The notes below the pieces were generated by a model that had not been told where the DNA came from, did not search any database, and saw only the letters and a list, made by a program, of their open reading frames with translations. Shown piece after piece: positions 55,397 to 64,000 of a stretch of 64,000 nt of DNA (position 1 is the stretch's first letter; every line of letters begins with the position of its first letter). The position numbers and the translations under genes are program-made. Origin of the DNA: Streptomyces actuosus (GTDB taxonomy: Bacteria; Actinomycetota; Actinomycetes; Streptomycetales; Streptomycetaceae). The DNA lies in NCBI RefSeq assembly GCF_016921115.1, contig NZ_JAFFZS010000004.1, positions 62,001 through 126,000 on the forward strand, read 5' to 3'.

Positions 55397-55658
55397 CCCC
55401 GTCCGCCCCCTGGCTCCACGGCATCGGCCTCCGGCCAGCCCTCACCGCCGCCGGCGCCCGGCCGCACCCCGCGCCGACGCCCGCCCCGCCTCGGCGGACG
55501 GCCGCCGCCCCTCGGCAGATCCCGGAGCGGACCCCGCGGGACACGCCCCCGGCGGCCCGACCGGCACCCCGTATCCGCACAGCCGGTGAGACTGCGGGCA
55601 CACGGTGTCAGTGCCCGGACGTAAGCTGGTGGTCCCACCGCGAAAGGGACGTCGGGCC

Positions 55659-56204
55659 ATGCCGTCGGATGCCGAGATCCTGATCGTCGACGACCACCCG
55701 GGCGCACTGTTTGCACTGGAGAGCGCCCTCATCCCGCTCGGCCGCCCGCTCAGCCGCGCCACCAGCGGCGACGAGGCACTCAAACAGGTGCTGCGCGGCC
55801 GGGTCGGCCTCCTCGTGCTGGACGTGCAGATGCCCGGCATGAACGGCCTGGAGGTCGTCCGCTACCTGCGGCGCCTGGACCAGAGCCGGCACATCCCCGT
55901 CGTCCCGCTCACCGGCTTCGGCCGGGATCCGGAACTGACCACCGCCGCCTTCGCCCTCGGCGTCGCCGACCTGATCGCCAAGCCCGTCGACCCCTGGGCC
56001 CTGCGCACCAAGATCCGCTACCTCTACGACGCCCACCAGCACCGCCTCACCCTCGAAGCGGAGATCCGCGAACTGCGCGCCCTCGTCAAAGGAACCGGAA
56101 CCTCCCCGCCACCCGCACCCCGTACCGCCCCGCCCCACCCGGACGCCCGAGTTCCGCTCCAGCGGGACGCCCAGACTCCGGCGCCCGCGCACGAGGCGAC
56201 ATAG
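55659..56204 (+). CDS. Response regulator, receiver domain only
   Basis: 181 residues. CheY-like receiver: acidic pocket Asp11/Asp12, phosphoacceptor Asp55 (LVLDVQMPGMNG), Thr85, Lys108 (IAKPVD). After residue ~125 there is a short coiled stretch (HRLTLEAEIRELRALVKG) and a Pro-rich tail; no DNA-binding output domain. It may work in a phosphorelay or by protein binding. No histidine kinase is adjacent. ATG at 55659 (MPSDAEILIVDDHPG). TAAGCT at 55622 is a candidate -10. Confidence 0.88.
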   Translation: MPSDAEILIVDDHPGALFALESALIPLGRPLSRATSGDEALKQVLRGRVGLLVLDVQMPGMNGLEVVRYLRRLDQSRHIPVVPLTGFGRDPELTTAAFALGVADLIAKPVDPWALRTKIRYLYDAHQHRLTLEAEIRELRALVKGTGTSPPPAPRTAPPHPDARVPLQRDAQTPAPAHEAT

Positions 56205-56260
56205 CGCACGTACCGATCCGCCCCTGTGCGTCGCCGACGCGATCAGGCAGCATGTCCTGC

Positions 56261-58744
56261 ATGTCCGTACTGACGCGCGACGAAGCGCACTCCCGTGCCC
56301 GACTCCTCGACGTCCACCGCTACACGGTCGAACTCGACCTGACCACCGGGGACGACACCTTCGACTCCCGCACCGCCATCCGGTTCACCGCACGGGCCGA
56401 CGCTGACACGTTCGTCGAAATCAAGCCCACCGAGCTGCACTCCGCCACGCTCGACGGACAGCCCCTCGACCCCGAGAGCCTCGACGGCAACCGGCTCCCG
56501 CTGAAGAACCTCACCGCCGGCACGCACGAGCTGCACCTGCACGCCACCATGCGCTACTCCCGCACCGGCGAGGGCATGCACCGCTTCACCGACCCCACCG
56601 ACGGCGAGACCTACGCCTACACCCAGCTGTTCATGGAGGACGTCCAGCGCGTCTTCGGCGCCTTCGACCAGCCCGACCTCAAGGCCGTCTTCGACCTCAC
56701 CGTCACCGCCCCCACAGGCTGGAGCGTCCTCGCCAACGGCCTCACCGAACACCTCGGCGACGGCCGCTGGAAAGCCGCTCCCACCCCCCTGATCTCCACC
56801 TACCTCGTCGCCGTCGCCGCCGGACCCTGGCACTCCGTGCGCACCGAGCACCGCGGCCTGCCCTTCGGCATCCACTGCCGCCGCTCCCTCGCCGCCCACC
56901 TCGACGCCGACGCCGAGGAGATCCTCGACATCACCCGCGCGTGCTTCGACCGCTACCACGAGAAGTTCGAGGAGCCCTACCCCTTCGACTCCTACGACCA
57001 GGCCTTCGTCCCCGAGTTCAACGCGGGCGCCATGGAGAACCCCGGACTGGTCACCTTCCGCGACGAGTTCGTCTACCGCTCCGCCGTCACCGACACCGAA
57101 CGCCAGACCCGCGCCATGGTCGTCGCCCACGAGATGGCCCACATGTGGTTCGGCGACCTCGTCACCCTCACCTGGTGGGACGACATCTGGCTCAACGAGT
57201 CCTTCGCCGAGTACATGGGCTACCAGACCCTCACCGAAGCAACCCGCTTCACCGACACCTGGACCGACTTCGGCGTCGTCCGCAAGGCCTGGGGCTACGA
57301 CGCCGACCAGCGCCCCTCCACCCACCCCGTCGCCCCCGAGCGTGTCGACGACACCGCCGCCGCCATGCTCAACTTCGACGGCATCTCCTACGCCAAGGGT
57401 GCCTCCGCCCTGCGGCAGCTCGTGGCCTGGCTCGGCGAGAAGGACTTCCTCGCCGGCATCAACACCCACTTCGCCCGCCACAAGTTCGCCAACGCCACCC
57501 TCGCCGACTTCATCGACTCCCTCGCCGCCCACACCGAACGCGACGTCCACGCATGGGCCGACGCCTGGCTGCGCACCACCGGCGTCGACACCATCACCGC
57601 GTCCGTCGACGCCACCGTGGGCCGGTGGAGCCTCGGCCTCGACCACGAGGGCAGCCGCCCCCACCGCGTCACCATCGGCGTGTACGACCGCGACCTCAAC
57701 GACGGCCGCACACTCGTCCTGCGCCAGCGCTACGAGACCGACCTGCCGCAGGACGGCGCCGAACCCCGCCCCGGTACCCGGCCCGCCCTGGTCGTCCCCA
57801 ACGACCTCGACCTCACCTACGCCAAGATCCGTCTGGACGACACCTCGCTGGACACCGTCCTGCGCGGCATCTCCGGCATCCCCGACGCGCTCACCCGCGC
57901 CGTCGTCTGGAACGCCCTGCGCGACATGGTCCGCGACGGCGACCTCGCCCCCGCCGACTACCTCGCCACCGCCGCCGCCCACCTGCCCAGGGAGACCGAC
58001 CTCGCCCTCGTCGACGGCGTCCTGGCCTTCGCCGGCGCCCACATCGCCGACCGCTACGTCCGCCCCGACCAGCGCCCCGCCGCCCTCGCCACCCTCAGCT
58101 CCCTGTGCCGCGACCTCATCCGCCGCACCGAGGACGGCGACCACCCCGGGCTGCGGCTGATCGCCGTACGCCACTACATCGACACCGCAGCCCAGCCCGA
58201 GACCCTCGCCGCCTGGCTGGCCGAGGGCATCGTCCCCGGCGGCCCCGAACTCGACCCCGAACTGCGCTGGCGCATCCTGGCCCGGCTCGCCGTCCTCGGC
58301 GCCACCGACGACGCCCTCATCGCCACCGAACTCGATCGCGACCCCAGCGCCACCGGCCGGGAAGGCGCAGCCCGCTGCCGCGCCGCGCTGCCCGACCCGG
58401 ACGCCAAGGCCCGCGCCTGGGCGGCGATGTTCGAGCGCGACGACCTGTCCAACTACCTGTTCACCGCCACCGCCCAGGGCTTCTGGCAGCCCGAGCAGGC
58501 CGACCTCCTCACCGACTACGTCCCCCGCTACTACCGGGACGCCGTCGCCGTCGCCGACCGCCGCGGCGCCGCCATCGCCGAGGCCGCCGGCCGCTGGGCC
58601 TTCCCCGCCCACGCCGTCGACGCCGACACCCTCCGCCTCGGCGAGGAGTGCCTGCGCGACGCCGACCCCGTCCCCGCGCTGCGCCGCAAGCTCGTCGACC
58701 AACTCGACGACCTGACGCGGGCACTGCGCGTCAGGCAGGCCTAG
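56261..58744 (+). CDS. pepN: Aminopeptidase N (M1 family)
   Basis: Zinc aminopeptidase removing N-terminal residues from peptides in the cytoplasm. 827 residues in the M1 layout: N-terminal beta-sandwich, catalytic domain with GAMEN (256-260), zinc motif HEMAHMWFG (His290, Glu291, His294) and third ligand Glu313 in NESFAEY, then an ERAP1-like C-terminal helical domain. ATG at 56261 (MSVLTRDEAHSR) is preferred; another ATG lies three codons upstream, and CAGCAT is 7 bases before 56261. Confidence 0.95.
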   Translation: MSVLTRDEAHSRARLLDVHRYTVELDLTTGDDTFDSRTAIRFTARADADTFVEIKPTELHSATLDGQPLDPESLDGNRLPLKNLTAGTHELHLHATMRYSRTGEGMHRFTDPTDGETYAYTQLFMEDVQRVFGAFDQPDLKAVFDLTVTAPTGWSVLANGLTEHLGDGRWKAAPTPLISTYLVAVAAGPWHSVRTEHRGLPFGIHCRRSLAAHLDADAEEILDITRACFDRYHEKFEEPYPFDSYDQAFVPEFNAGAMENPGLVTFRDEFVYRSAVTDTERQTRAMVVAHEMAHMWFGDLVTLTWWDDIWLNESFAEYMGYQTLTEATRFTDTWTDFGVVRKAWGYDADQRPSTHPVAPERVDDTAAAMLNFDGISYAKGASALRQLVAWLGEKDFLAGINTHFARHKFANATLADFIDSLAAHTERDVHAWADAWLRTTGVDTITASVDATVGRWSLGLDHEGSRPHRVTIGVYDRDLNDGRTLVLRQRYETDLPQDGAEPRPGTRPALVVPNDLDLTYAKIRLDDTSLDTVLRGISGIPDALTRAVVWNALRDMVRDGDLAPADYLATAAAHLPRETDLALVDGVLAFAGAHIADRYVRPDQRPAALATLSSLCRDLIRRTEDGDHPGLRLIAVRHYIDTAAQPETLAAWLAEGIVPGGPELDPELRWRILARLAVLGATDDALIATELDRDPSATGREGAARCRAALPDPDAKARAWAAMFERDDLSNYLFTATAQGFWQPEQADLLTDYVPRYYRDAVAVADRRGAAIAEAAGRWAFPAHAVDADTLRLGEECLRDADPVPALRRKLVDQLDDLTRALRVRQA

Positions 58745-59615
58745 AACCACACGGAAGGCCCGGCCCGACCACCCCCTTCCGCACCCCGGACGGGGTCCGG
58801 CCGTCACCCACCTCAGAACCCGTGGCGACCGGCCCCGCCCCGGGCACCCGTGGGCAGGCCCGTGCCTCGGCAACCCGAGGCCGGCCCCCGCCCCGGGCCC
58901 GCGGCCGGCCGGCCCGCGGACCCTCCGGTCGCCGCCTCGGGGACGCGGACGGCCCCGGGTTCGGACACTCGGCGGCCGTCCGCCTCCGCAGCCCCGCCCC
59001 GCCGAGCGCCGCCGCTCCCGTCACGTCCCGCCGGACTCCTGACGCCCACCGCCGTCACCCCCCCCGATGCCTTCCGCAGCCGTGCCGGCGCGCTGCCCTC
59101 CGTCGTGTCGCGCGGTTGCCTCGACGGGCGCGGTCGGCCCCTGCCGTGTTTCGCGGTTGCCCTGACGTGCCCGGCCGACCCCCGACGCGTTCCTCGGTGG
59201 TCCCGATACACACCGCCGGCCCCGCCGAGCCCGGCCGGCGCCGCCGGCCCGCGCCGGTCGCGCGATACTCCACCGGACTGCGGGCGTCGCCTCCGTCGCC
59301 CGTACCTCGGCCCGTCCCGCCACCACCGTGCCCCGGGCACGTCACGAGCCTCCCGCAGCCCCCGACCCCACCCCACCGACGTCACCCGCGGACCCCCGGG
59401 GGCCCGCCCCAGCATCCGGCCGCCCTCGGGCCCCGTCCCGCCACCGGACGTGCCTCCGGCGCGCGGCCACCCCGGGATCCCCGCCCCCCTTCCACCTCAA
59501 CCAGCCCGCCCCGCAGGGCAGTACCCACTTTCGGGTCGCTTCGAGGCGCTTTCCCGGCGCGCCGCCCCCACCGCGGACAAGCTGGACTCCCGTCCCGCGC
59601 CCGCCCGGAGGACCC
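58745..59615. other. 871-bp gene desert with degenerate tandem repeats
   Basis: Extremely GC-rich. Frames are open on both strands but the translations are Pro/Arg/Ala/Gly-only with no start or family signal, so I see no gene. It contains a three-unit 41-bp degenerate tandem array (59104-59226) and related C-rich sequence on both sides. The last 30 bases carry the CGGAGGACCC ribosome-binding site of the next gene. Confidence 0.6.
59104..59226 (+). repeat. Degenerate 41-bp tandem repeat, three units
   Basis: Units start at 59104, 59145 and 59186, each exactly 41 bases. Units 1 and 2 agree at 31 of 41 positions (CGTGT, CGCGGTTGCC, GACG and GG-CG-CCCC blocks); units 2 and 3 at 25 of 41. The period is not a multiple of 3, arguing against coding. 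Confidence 0.5.
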
Positions 59616-60986
59616 ATGAGCACGCCGCCCCTCGCCTCAGGACCCCATGGCCCCGGCGCGCTGCGGCCCCTGCTCCACACCGTCCTCGACGCCCTCCAGG
59701 ACGGCACCCGGGCCCGCGGCGGCCCCCTGCCCGCCGGCGGTCCCGACAAGACCGCCGCACACCTGCGCGACGCCGTCGGCGACCTCCTGCCCGAGCACGG
59801 CGACCCCGACGCCCTCCGTACCCTCGTCACCGCGGTCGCCGCAGGCTCCGCCGACCCCGCCGACCCGCTCTGCGCCGCCCACCTGCACTGCCCGCCGCTC
59901 GCCGTCGCTACCGCCGCCGACCTCGCCGCCTCCGCCCTCAACCCCTCCCTCGACTCCTGGGACCAGGCCCCCGCGGCGTCCGCGCTGGAGACCCTTCTCA
60001 CCCGCACCCTCGCCCGGCACGCAGGCCTGACCGACGCCCTCGTCACCACCGGCGGCACCGAATCCAACCACCTCGCCCTCCTCCTCGCCCGCGAGGCCCA
60101 CGGCGCAGGCCTCCGCCTCGTCCACGGCGCGAACGCCCACCACTCCCTCCCACGCGCCGCCTGGCTCCTCGGCCTGCCCGATCCCGTCGCCGTGCCCGCC
60201 CCCGCCGGCACCCTCGACCCCGCCGCCCTCGACGCCGCCCTCACCCACCTGCCCGGCCCCCACCTCGTCGCCGCCACCGCGGGAACCACCGACGCCGGCC
60301 TCATCGACCCCCTCCCCGACATCGCCGATGTGTGCGCCGCCCATGCCGCCCGCCTCCACATCGACGCCTCCTACGCCGGCCCCCTCCTGTTCAGCCCCAC
60401 CCACCGCGCCCGCCTCGACGGCCTCGACGCAGCCCACACCGTCACCCTCGACCTGCACAAACTCGGCTGGCAGCCCATCGCCGCCGGACTCCTCGCCGTC
60501 CGCGACCCCGCCGACCTCACCCCCCTCCACCTCGACGCCGACTACCTCAACGCCCCCGACGACACCGCAGCCGGCATCCCCGACCTCCTCGGCCGCTCCC
60601 TGCGCACCAGCCGCCGCCCCGACACCCTCAAGATCGCCGCCACCCTCAAGACCCTCGGCCGCCGCGGGCTCGCCACCCTCGTCGACCAGGTCCTCGCCCA
60701 CGCCCAGACCCTGGCCGACCTCGTCACCGCCGAACCCCGCCTCGACCTCTACGACCGACCCACCCTCAGCACCGTCCTCCTGCGCCCCGCCCACGCCCCC
60801 GACACCACCGTCGCAGAACTGCGCCGCCGCCTGATCACCGACGGCCGCGCCGTCCTCGGCCGGGCCCACCTCGACGGCCGCCTCTGGCTCAAAGCCACCC
60901 TCCTCAACCCCCACACCCGGCCCGCCGACCTGACCCTCCTCCTCGACCGCATCCTCGAACGCACCGAAGGACCCGCCCCCGCATGA
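59616..60986 (+). CDS. PLP-dependent group II (DesA/DABA-type) amino acid decarboxylase
   Basis: 456 residues. TTGGTESNHLALLLARE is the PLP phosphate/substrate motif, HIDASYAGPLLF holds the cofactor-pairing Asp, and Lys282 in TLDLHKLGWQP forms the Schiff base. The family decarboxylates lysine, ornithine or 2,4-diaminobutyrate to diamines for siderophores (DesA) or polyamines. Directly followed by, and overlapping, an N-hydroxylase, so cadaverine or putrescine destined for hydroxamate is the likely product. Unlike the desferrioxamine operon there is no desC or desD afterwards. ATG behind CGGAGG. No iron box is evident upstream. Confidence 0.88.
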   Translation: MSTPPLASGPHGPGALRPLLHTVLDALQDGTRARGGPLPAGGPDKTAAHLRDAVGDLLPEHGDPDALRTLVTAVAAGSADPADPLCAAHLHCPPLAVATAADLAASALNPSLDSWDQAPAASALETLLTRTLARHAGLTDALVTTGGTESNHLALLLAREAHGAGLRLVHGANAHHSLPRAAWLLGLPDPVAVPAPAGTLDPAALDAALTHLPGPHLVAATAGTTDAGLIDPLPDIADVCAAHAARLHIDASYAGPLLFSPTHRARLDGLDAAHTVTLDLHKLGWQPIAAGLLAVRDPADLTPLHLDADYLNAPDDTAAGIPDLLGRSLRTSRRPDTLKIAATLKTLGRRGLATLVDQVLAHAQTLADLVTAEPRLDLYDRPTLSTVLLRPAHAPDTTVAELRRRLITDGRAVLGRAHLDGRLWLKATLLNPHTRPADLTLLLDRILERTEGPAPA

Positions 60987-62395
60987 ACACACCCCCACGC
61001 CCCGAGCCCGACGCCCCCCGCGACCTCGTCGGCATCGGCATCGGCCCCTTCAACCTCTCCCTGGCCGCCCTCGCCCACCCCCTCACCGAACTCGACACCG
61101 TCTTCTACGAACAGCACCCCGGCTTCCACTGGCACCCCGGCCTGCTCATCGACGGCGCCCGCATCCAGGTGCCCTTCCTCGCCGACCTCGTCACCCTCAC
61201 CGACCCCACCAGCCGCTGGAGCTTCCTCAACTACCTCAAGGCCCGCGACCGCCTCTTCCCCTTCTACTTCGCCGAGCGCTTCCACATCCACCGCGCCGAG
61301 TACGACGCCTACTGCCGCTGGGTCGCCGAACACCTCCCCGCCCTGCACTTCCGCCACCAGGTCGACGCCGTCCGCTGGAACCCCGAACGCGACCTCTTCG
61401 AAGTCGACTTCACCCAACTCGACACCGAAGGCGAAGCCGAAGCCCTGGGCCGCACCTACGCCCGGAACGTCGTCCTCGGCATCGGCACCGAACCCCACGT
61501 CCCCGAACCACTACGGCCCCTCGCCGAGGCACCCGGCGTGCCCGTCCTGCACGCCGCCGACTACCTCGACCACCGCGACACCCTCCGCACCGCCGACCAC
61601 GTCACCGTCGTCGGCTCCGGACAGACCGGCGCCGAGATCTTCCTCGACCTCCTCCGCACCCGCCCCACCGGACACGAGGGCCTCCACTGGATCGGCCGCA
61701 CCCCCGCCTTCGCCCCCATGGAGTACTCCAAACTCGGCCTCGAACACTTCACCCCCGACTACACCCGCTACTTCCACGGCCTCACCGAACCGGTCCGCGA
61801 CCAACTCGCCACCACCCAGTGGCAACTCCACAAAGGCATCGACGCCGACACCCTCACCGCCATCCACGACGAGCTCTACCGCCGCACCCTGCACGGAGGC
61901 TGGCCCGACACCGTCCTCACCCCCGGCGTCCGCGTCCGCACCGCCGGCCGCCTCGCCACCACCAAAGTCGAACTCCACCTCGAACACATCGAACAAGGCA
62001 CCCGCTCCCGTCTCACCACCGACGCCGTCGTCCTCGCCACCGGCTACCGCGAACGCCCCTTCACCCCACTCCTCGCCGGCCTCGACCCCTACCTGCGCCG
62101 CGACTCCGGCCGACGCCCCCGCATCGACGAACACTTCCGCCTCGACCTCGACCCCTCCGTCACCGGAACCGTCTACGTCCAGAACGCCGAACGCCACACC
62201 CACGGCGTCGGCACCCCCGACCTCGGCCTCGCCGCCTGGCGCAGCGCCACCATCCTCAACACCCTCACCGGCAAGGAGACCTACCCCCTCCCCGACCGCA
62301 CCGCCTTCACCACCTTCGGCCTGACCCCCCATCCCCACATCCCGCCGGCCCGCCAGGCCCCGGCCATCGCCCCCCTCCTCACCGACGGCCGCTGA
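60983..62395 (+). CDS. FAD/NADPH-dependent lysine, ornithine or diamine N-monooxygenase
   Basis: 470 residues, IucD/DesB/SidA-type. FAD motif VGIGIGPFNLSLAAL (16-30), substrate-loop segments HPGFHWHPGLLIDGA and QVPFLADLVTLTDPTSRWSFLNYL, NADPH motif VVGSGQTGAEIFLDLL (about 209-224), EYSKLGLEHFTPDYTRYF, and the C-terminal LATGYRERPF. It hydroxylates a side-chain or diamine amine, giving the N-hydroxyamine for hydroxamate siderophores. Start overlaps the decarboxylase stop (ATGA), so the two act in one pathway. Closest in look to DesB, but the natural substrate is unproven. Confidence 0.9.
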   Translation: MNTPPRPEPDAPRDLVGIGIGPFNLSLAALAHPLTELDTVFYEQHPGFHWHPGLLIDGARIQVPFLADLVTLTDPTSRWSFLNYLKARDRLFPFYFAERFHIHRAEYDAYCRWVAEHLPALHFRHQVDAVRWNPERDLFEVDFTQLDTEGEAEALGRTYARNVVLGIGTEPHVPEPLRPLAEAPGVPVLHAADYLDHRDTLRTADHVTVVGSGQTGAEIFLDLLRTRPTGHEGLHWIGRTPAFAPMEYSKLGLEHFTPDYTRYFHGLTEPVRDQLATTQWQLHKGIDADTLTAIHDELYRRTLHGGWPDTVLTPGVRVRTAGRLATTKVELHLEHIEQGTRSRLTTDAVVLATGYRERPFTPLLAGLDPYLRRDSGRRPRIDEHFRLDLDPSVTGTVYVQNAERHTHGVGTPDLGLAAWRSATILNTLTGKETYPLPDRTAFTTFGLTPHPHIPPARQAPAIAPLLTDGR

Positions 62396-62405
62396 GACAC
62401 GCCGA

Positions 62406-62433
62406 GGGCGGGCCGGCACCAGCCGACCCGCCC
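62406..62433. terminator. Hairpin between convergent N-hydroxylase and 5'-nucleotidase genes
   Basis: GGGCGGG pairs with CCCGCCC and the inner CGGC with GCCG around ACCA, leaving one C/A mismatch. Confidence 0.65.
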
Positions 62434-62480
62434 CCTGCTCCCACGCCGCACCGACCCGGACGCCCAGGCCGTGGCGCGCC

Positions 62481-64000
62481 CTAGAACACCGGCGTACCGT
62501 CCCGCGTCAGCCTCCAGTCCACCGACGCGAAGTCACGCGGATCCAGCACACCCTTCGCCGTCACCCACTCCGCGATCCGCGTCCGGATCTCCGTCGACTC
62601 CGACCACAGCTCCTTCGCCGACGCCACGAACGGGAACGCACCCCCGCCATTGGCCCGGTAGTTGTTCACCGCGAACACGAACTGCTGCGCATCGTCCAGC
62701 GGAGCACCCCCGAACGTCAGATTCGTGATCCGCTCACCCGCGGCCCGCGCGATGTCGATGTCGTACCGCAGCCCCGACACATAGTCGTAGTTGTAGTCCG
62801 GACGGCCGTTCGCATTCGTCAGCGTCTCCACGTCGACCACCGCATCCGCCGCGGTCCGCACGAAGTACTCCGCCGAGTACTCCAGGTACGCCCGGACCTG
62901 CGCACCCGTCATCAACTTCGCCACCAGCGTGTTGTCGTACACGTACAGACTCGACAGATCCCGGATCGTCACCTCGCCGGCCGGGATCTCCGACGTCCGC
63001 GAGAACGGCGACGCCTGCGCGATCACCGGCAGCGACGCGTACTCCGTCCCCGCCAGCGCCGCCCTGACGACGTCCTCCTGCACCGTCGTGATCAGGTCGA
63101 TGATCGGGGCGTCCTTGTACCGCGCCTCCACCGTCGTCAGTGTCTGCGTCGCCTTCCCCACGACCTGGTTGACGTACGCCACCACCTGCTCGTGCTCGTC
63201 CGCAAGCAGCTTCGTGATCGCCGGATCGTCGGCCACCGAGCTGGAGTTCCGCAGCGACGCGGACACCGACTCCACCGTCCACCGCCCACGGGAGAACACC
63301 AGCTCGATGTCGAACAGCGTCAGCCGCTCCGCATAGCACAGCGGCTCCGACAGCACGACCGTCCTGCCCGTGCTTTCGTTGACGACCTTCAGCTCCGGAA
63401 TCTCCACATGCGCGTGCCCGACCAGAATCGCGTCGATGTCCGGGACCTGCCGCGCCACATTCGCCGCGGCGTTCTCCACGTACGGCACCTGATCACCGTA
63501 CGACGACGTCCCCGACGTCCCCGAGTGCGCCGACACCACCACCACGTCCGCGCCCATCGACTTCAGCTTCGGCACCCACTTCGCCGCCTGCTCCTCCAGC
63601 CCGGGGAACGCCAGCTTCCCCTGCACGTACGCCTTGTCCCAGATCGCGATGCCCGGGTTCGTCAGACCCAGCACCGCCACCTTCACCGGCGGCAGCCCCG
63701 GCACATGGAACCGCTTCATGAAGTACGGCGGAAACGCCGGACGCAGCGTCGTCGCGTCCACCGCGTTCGCACCCAGCAGCGGGAAGTCGCACTGCGCCTC
63801 GAACCTGCGCAGCGTGTCGATCCCGTAGTTGAACTCGTGGTTGCCCAGCGCCGCCGCGTCGTACCCGATCGCGTTCATCGCCTGCGCCATCGGATGCACC
63901 GGACCACCCTCGGCGGTGATCGGGTCCACCTTCGCGTAGTAGTACGCCAGCGGAGTCCCCTGGATCGTGTCACCGGCGTCCAGCAGCAGCGTGTGTGCGC
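62481..64000 (-). CDS. Bifunctional metallophosphatase/5'-nucleotidase, UshA-like (5' end cut by window)
   Basis: At least 506 residues; the frame is open to the right edge, so the N-terminus with its signal peptide lies outside. The metallophosphoesterase domain shows LLDAGDTIQGTP, ALGNHEFNYG, VSAHSGT and VGHAHVEIPE motifs. The C-terminal 5'-nucleotidase domain follows (VYDNTLVAKLMTG, RPDYNYDYVSGLRYDID, FVFAVNNYRANGGGAFPF). It hydrolyses extracellular nucleotides or 2',3'-cyclic nucleotides to nucleoside and phosphate. Both domains end normally at 62481. Confidence 0.93.
   Translation of the reverse strand, partial: AHTLLLDAGDTIQGTPLAYYYAKVDPITAEGGPVHPMAQAMNAIGYDAAALGNHEFNYGIDTLRRFEAQCDFPLLGANAVDATTLRPAFPPYFMKRFHVPGLPPVKVAVLGLTNPGIAIWDKAYVQGKLAFPGLEEQAAKWVPKLKSMGADVVVVSAHSGTSGTSSYGDQVPYVENAAANVARQVPDIDAILVGHAHVEIPELKVVNESTGRTVVLSEPLCYAERLTLFDIELVFSRGRWTVESVSASLRNSSSVADDPAITKLLADEHEQVVAYVNQVVGKATQTLTTVEARYKDAPIIDLITTVQEDVVRAALAGTEYASLPVIAQASPFSRTSEIPAGEVTIRDLSSLYVYDNTLVAKLMTGAQVRAYLEYSAEYFVRTAADAVVDVETLTNANGRPDYNYDYVSGLRYDIDIARAAGERITNLTFGGAPLDDAQQFVFAVNNYRANGGGAFPFVASAKELWSESTEIRTRIAEWVTAKGVLDPRDFASVDWRLTRDGTPVF

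Noticed and set aside
56243..58873. An 876-codon minus-strand frame across pepN
   Set aside because: Composition artefact of C-ending codons in pepN; Gly/Val/Glu-only translation.
59450..59615. Iron box before the decarboxylase/N-hydroxylase pair
   Set aside because: No sequence close to TTAGGTTAGGCTAACCTAA; siderophore role therefore not supported by regulation.
58850..60982. In-frame upstream extension of the N-hydroxylase
   Set aside because: Runs through the gene desert and the out-of-frame decarboxylase; Pro/Arg low-complexity only. The ATG at 60983 in the ATGA overlap is the start.

Overview
The window is a high-GC chromosomal segment with codon use and gene order typical of Streptomyces. 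Supporting features are GTG/TTG starts, many leaderless promoters, Tat and Sec secreted enzymes, a PriA-type HisA, a TrpM protein and a split his/trp supercluster. It looks like conserved core chromosome. No integrase, insertion-sequence transposase, CRISPR array, rRNA or tRNA was seen. The layout suggests relatedness to S. coelicolor-type streptomycetes; the species cannot be told from the sequence alone.

Region by region. (1) 1-9.4 kb: the 5' end of ileS (minus strand) under an isoleucine T-box; then a DksA/TraR-type protein with a histone-like Lys/Ala tail, lspA, rluD, a GNAT acetyltransferase, a CPA1 cation/proton antiporter, an SDR reductase, an MscS channel, a dienelactone-hydrolase-like protein and a secreted M43-like metalloprotease. 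(2) 9.7-19.2 kb: PhoD phosphatase with a perfect dyad over its -10, a small secreted protein, a membrane-anchored DsbA-like protein, a membrane protein, a DUF2252 protein, dnaE (replicative Pol III alpha) and an unlisted 54-residue basic protein. (3) 19.4-26.9 kb: an NYN-domain protein, an ABC exporter pair, a membrane protein, YbaK, a Lon-N-domain protein and a large membrane protein. (4) 27.2-41.8 kb: amino-acid biosynthesis: hisD-hisC-hisB-small membrane protein-hisH-priA-ridA-hisF with 4-base overlaps, then hisI, trpE, trp-associated membrane genes, trpC-trpM-trpB-trpA and a second DsbA-like protein. trpF is absent and PriA is expected to supply it; trpD, hisG and hisE are not in the window. 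(5) 41.9-50.6 kb: lgt, a VIT-family iron/manganese transporter and gltB-gltD (GOGAT). (6) 51-64 kb: GH46 chitosanase, rhomboid protease, VWA protein, zinc-peptidase-like protein, chorismate mutase, response regulator, aminopeptidase N, a two-gene PLP decarboxylase plus lysine/diamine N-hydroxylase cassette, and a 5'-nucleotidase cut by the window end.

Functional links: the his and trp genes share PriA, and chorismate mutase competes with TrpE for chorismate. GltBD supplies glutamate for the HisC transamination, and glutamine is used by HisH and TrpE. LspA and Lgt act at two steps of lipoprotein maturation. VIT and the N-hydroxylase cassette touch iron handling.

The most notable non-coding structures are the ileS T-box with an explicit Shine-Dalgarno sequestering hairpin, a 174-bp foldback element that supplies the trpM stop codon, two perfect operator-like dyads (phoD, hisD), a candidate GlnR box before gltB, direct repeats before the VIT gene, a 41-bp degenerate tandem array in an 871-bp gene desert, and about a dozen leaderless gene starts. 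I did not find clear evidence of a wholly new multi-gene system. The best candidates for new biology are the foldback element inside the trp operon, the orphan decarboxylase/N-hydroxylase pair, the small proteins in the his operon and beside dnaE, and the operator dyads.
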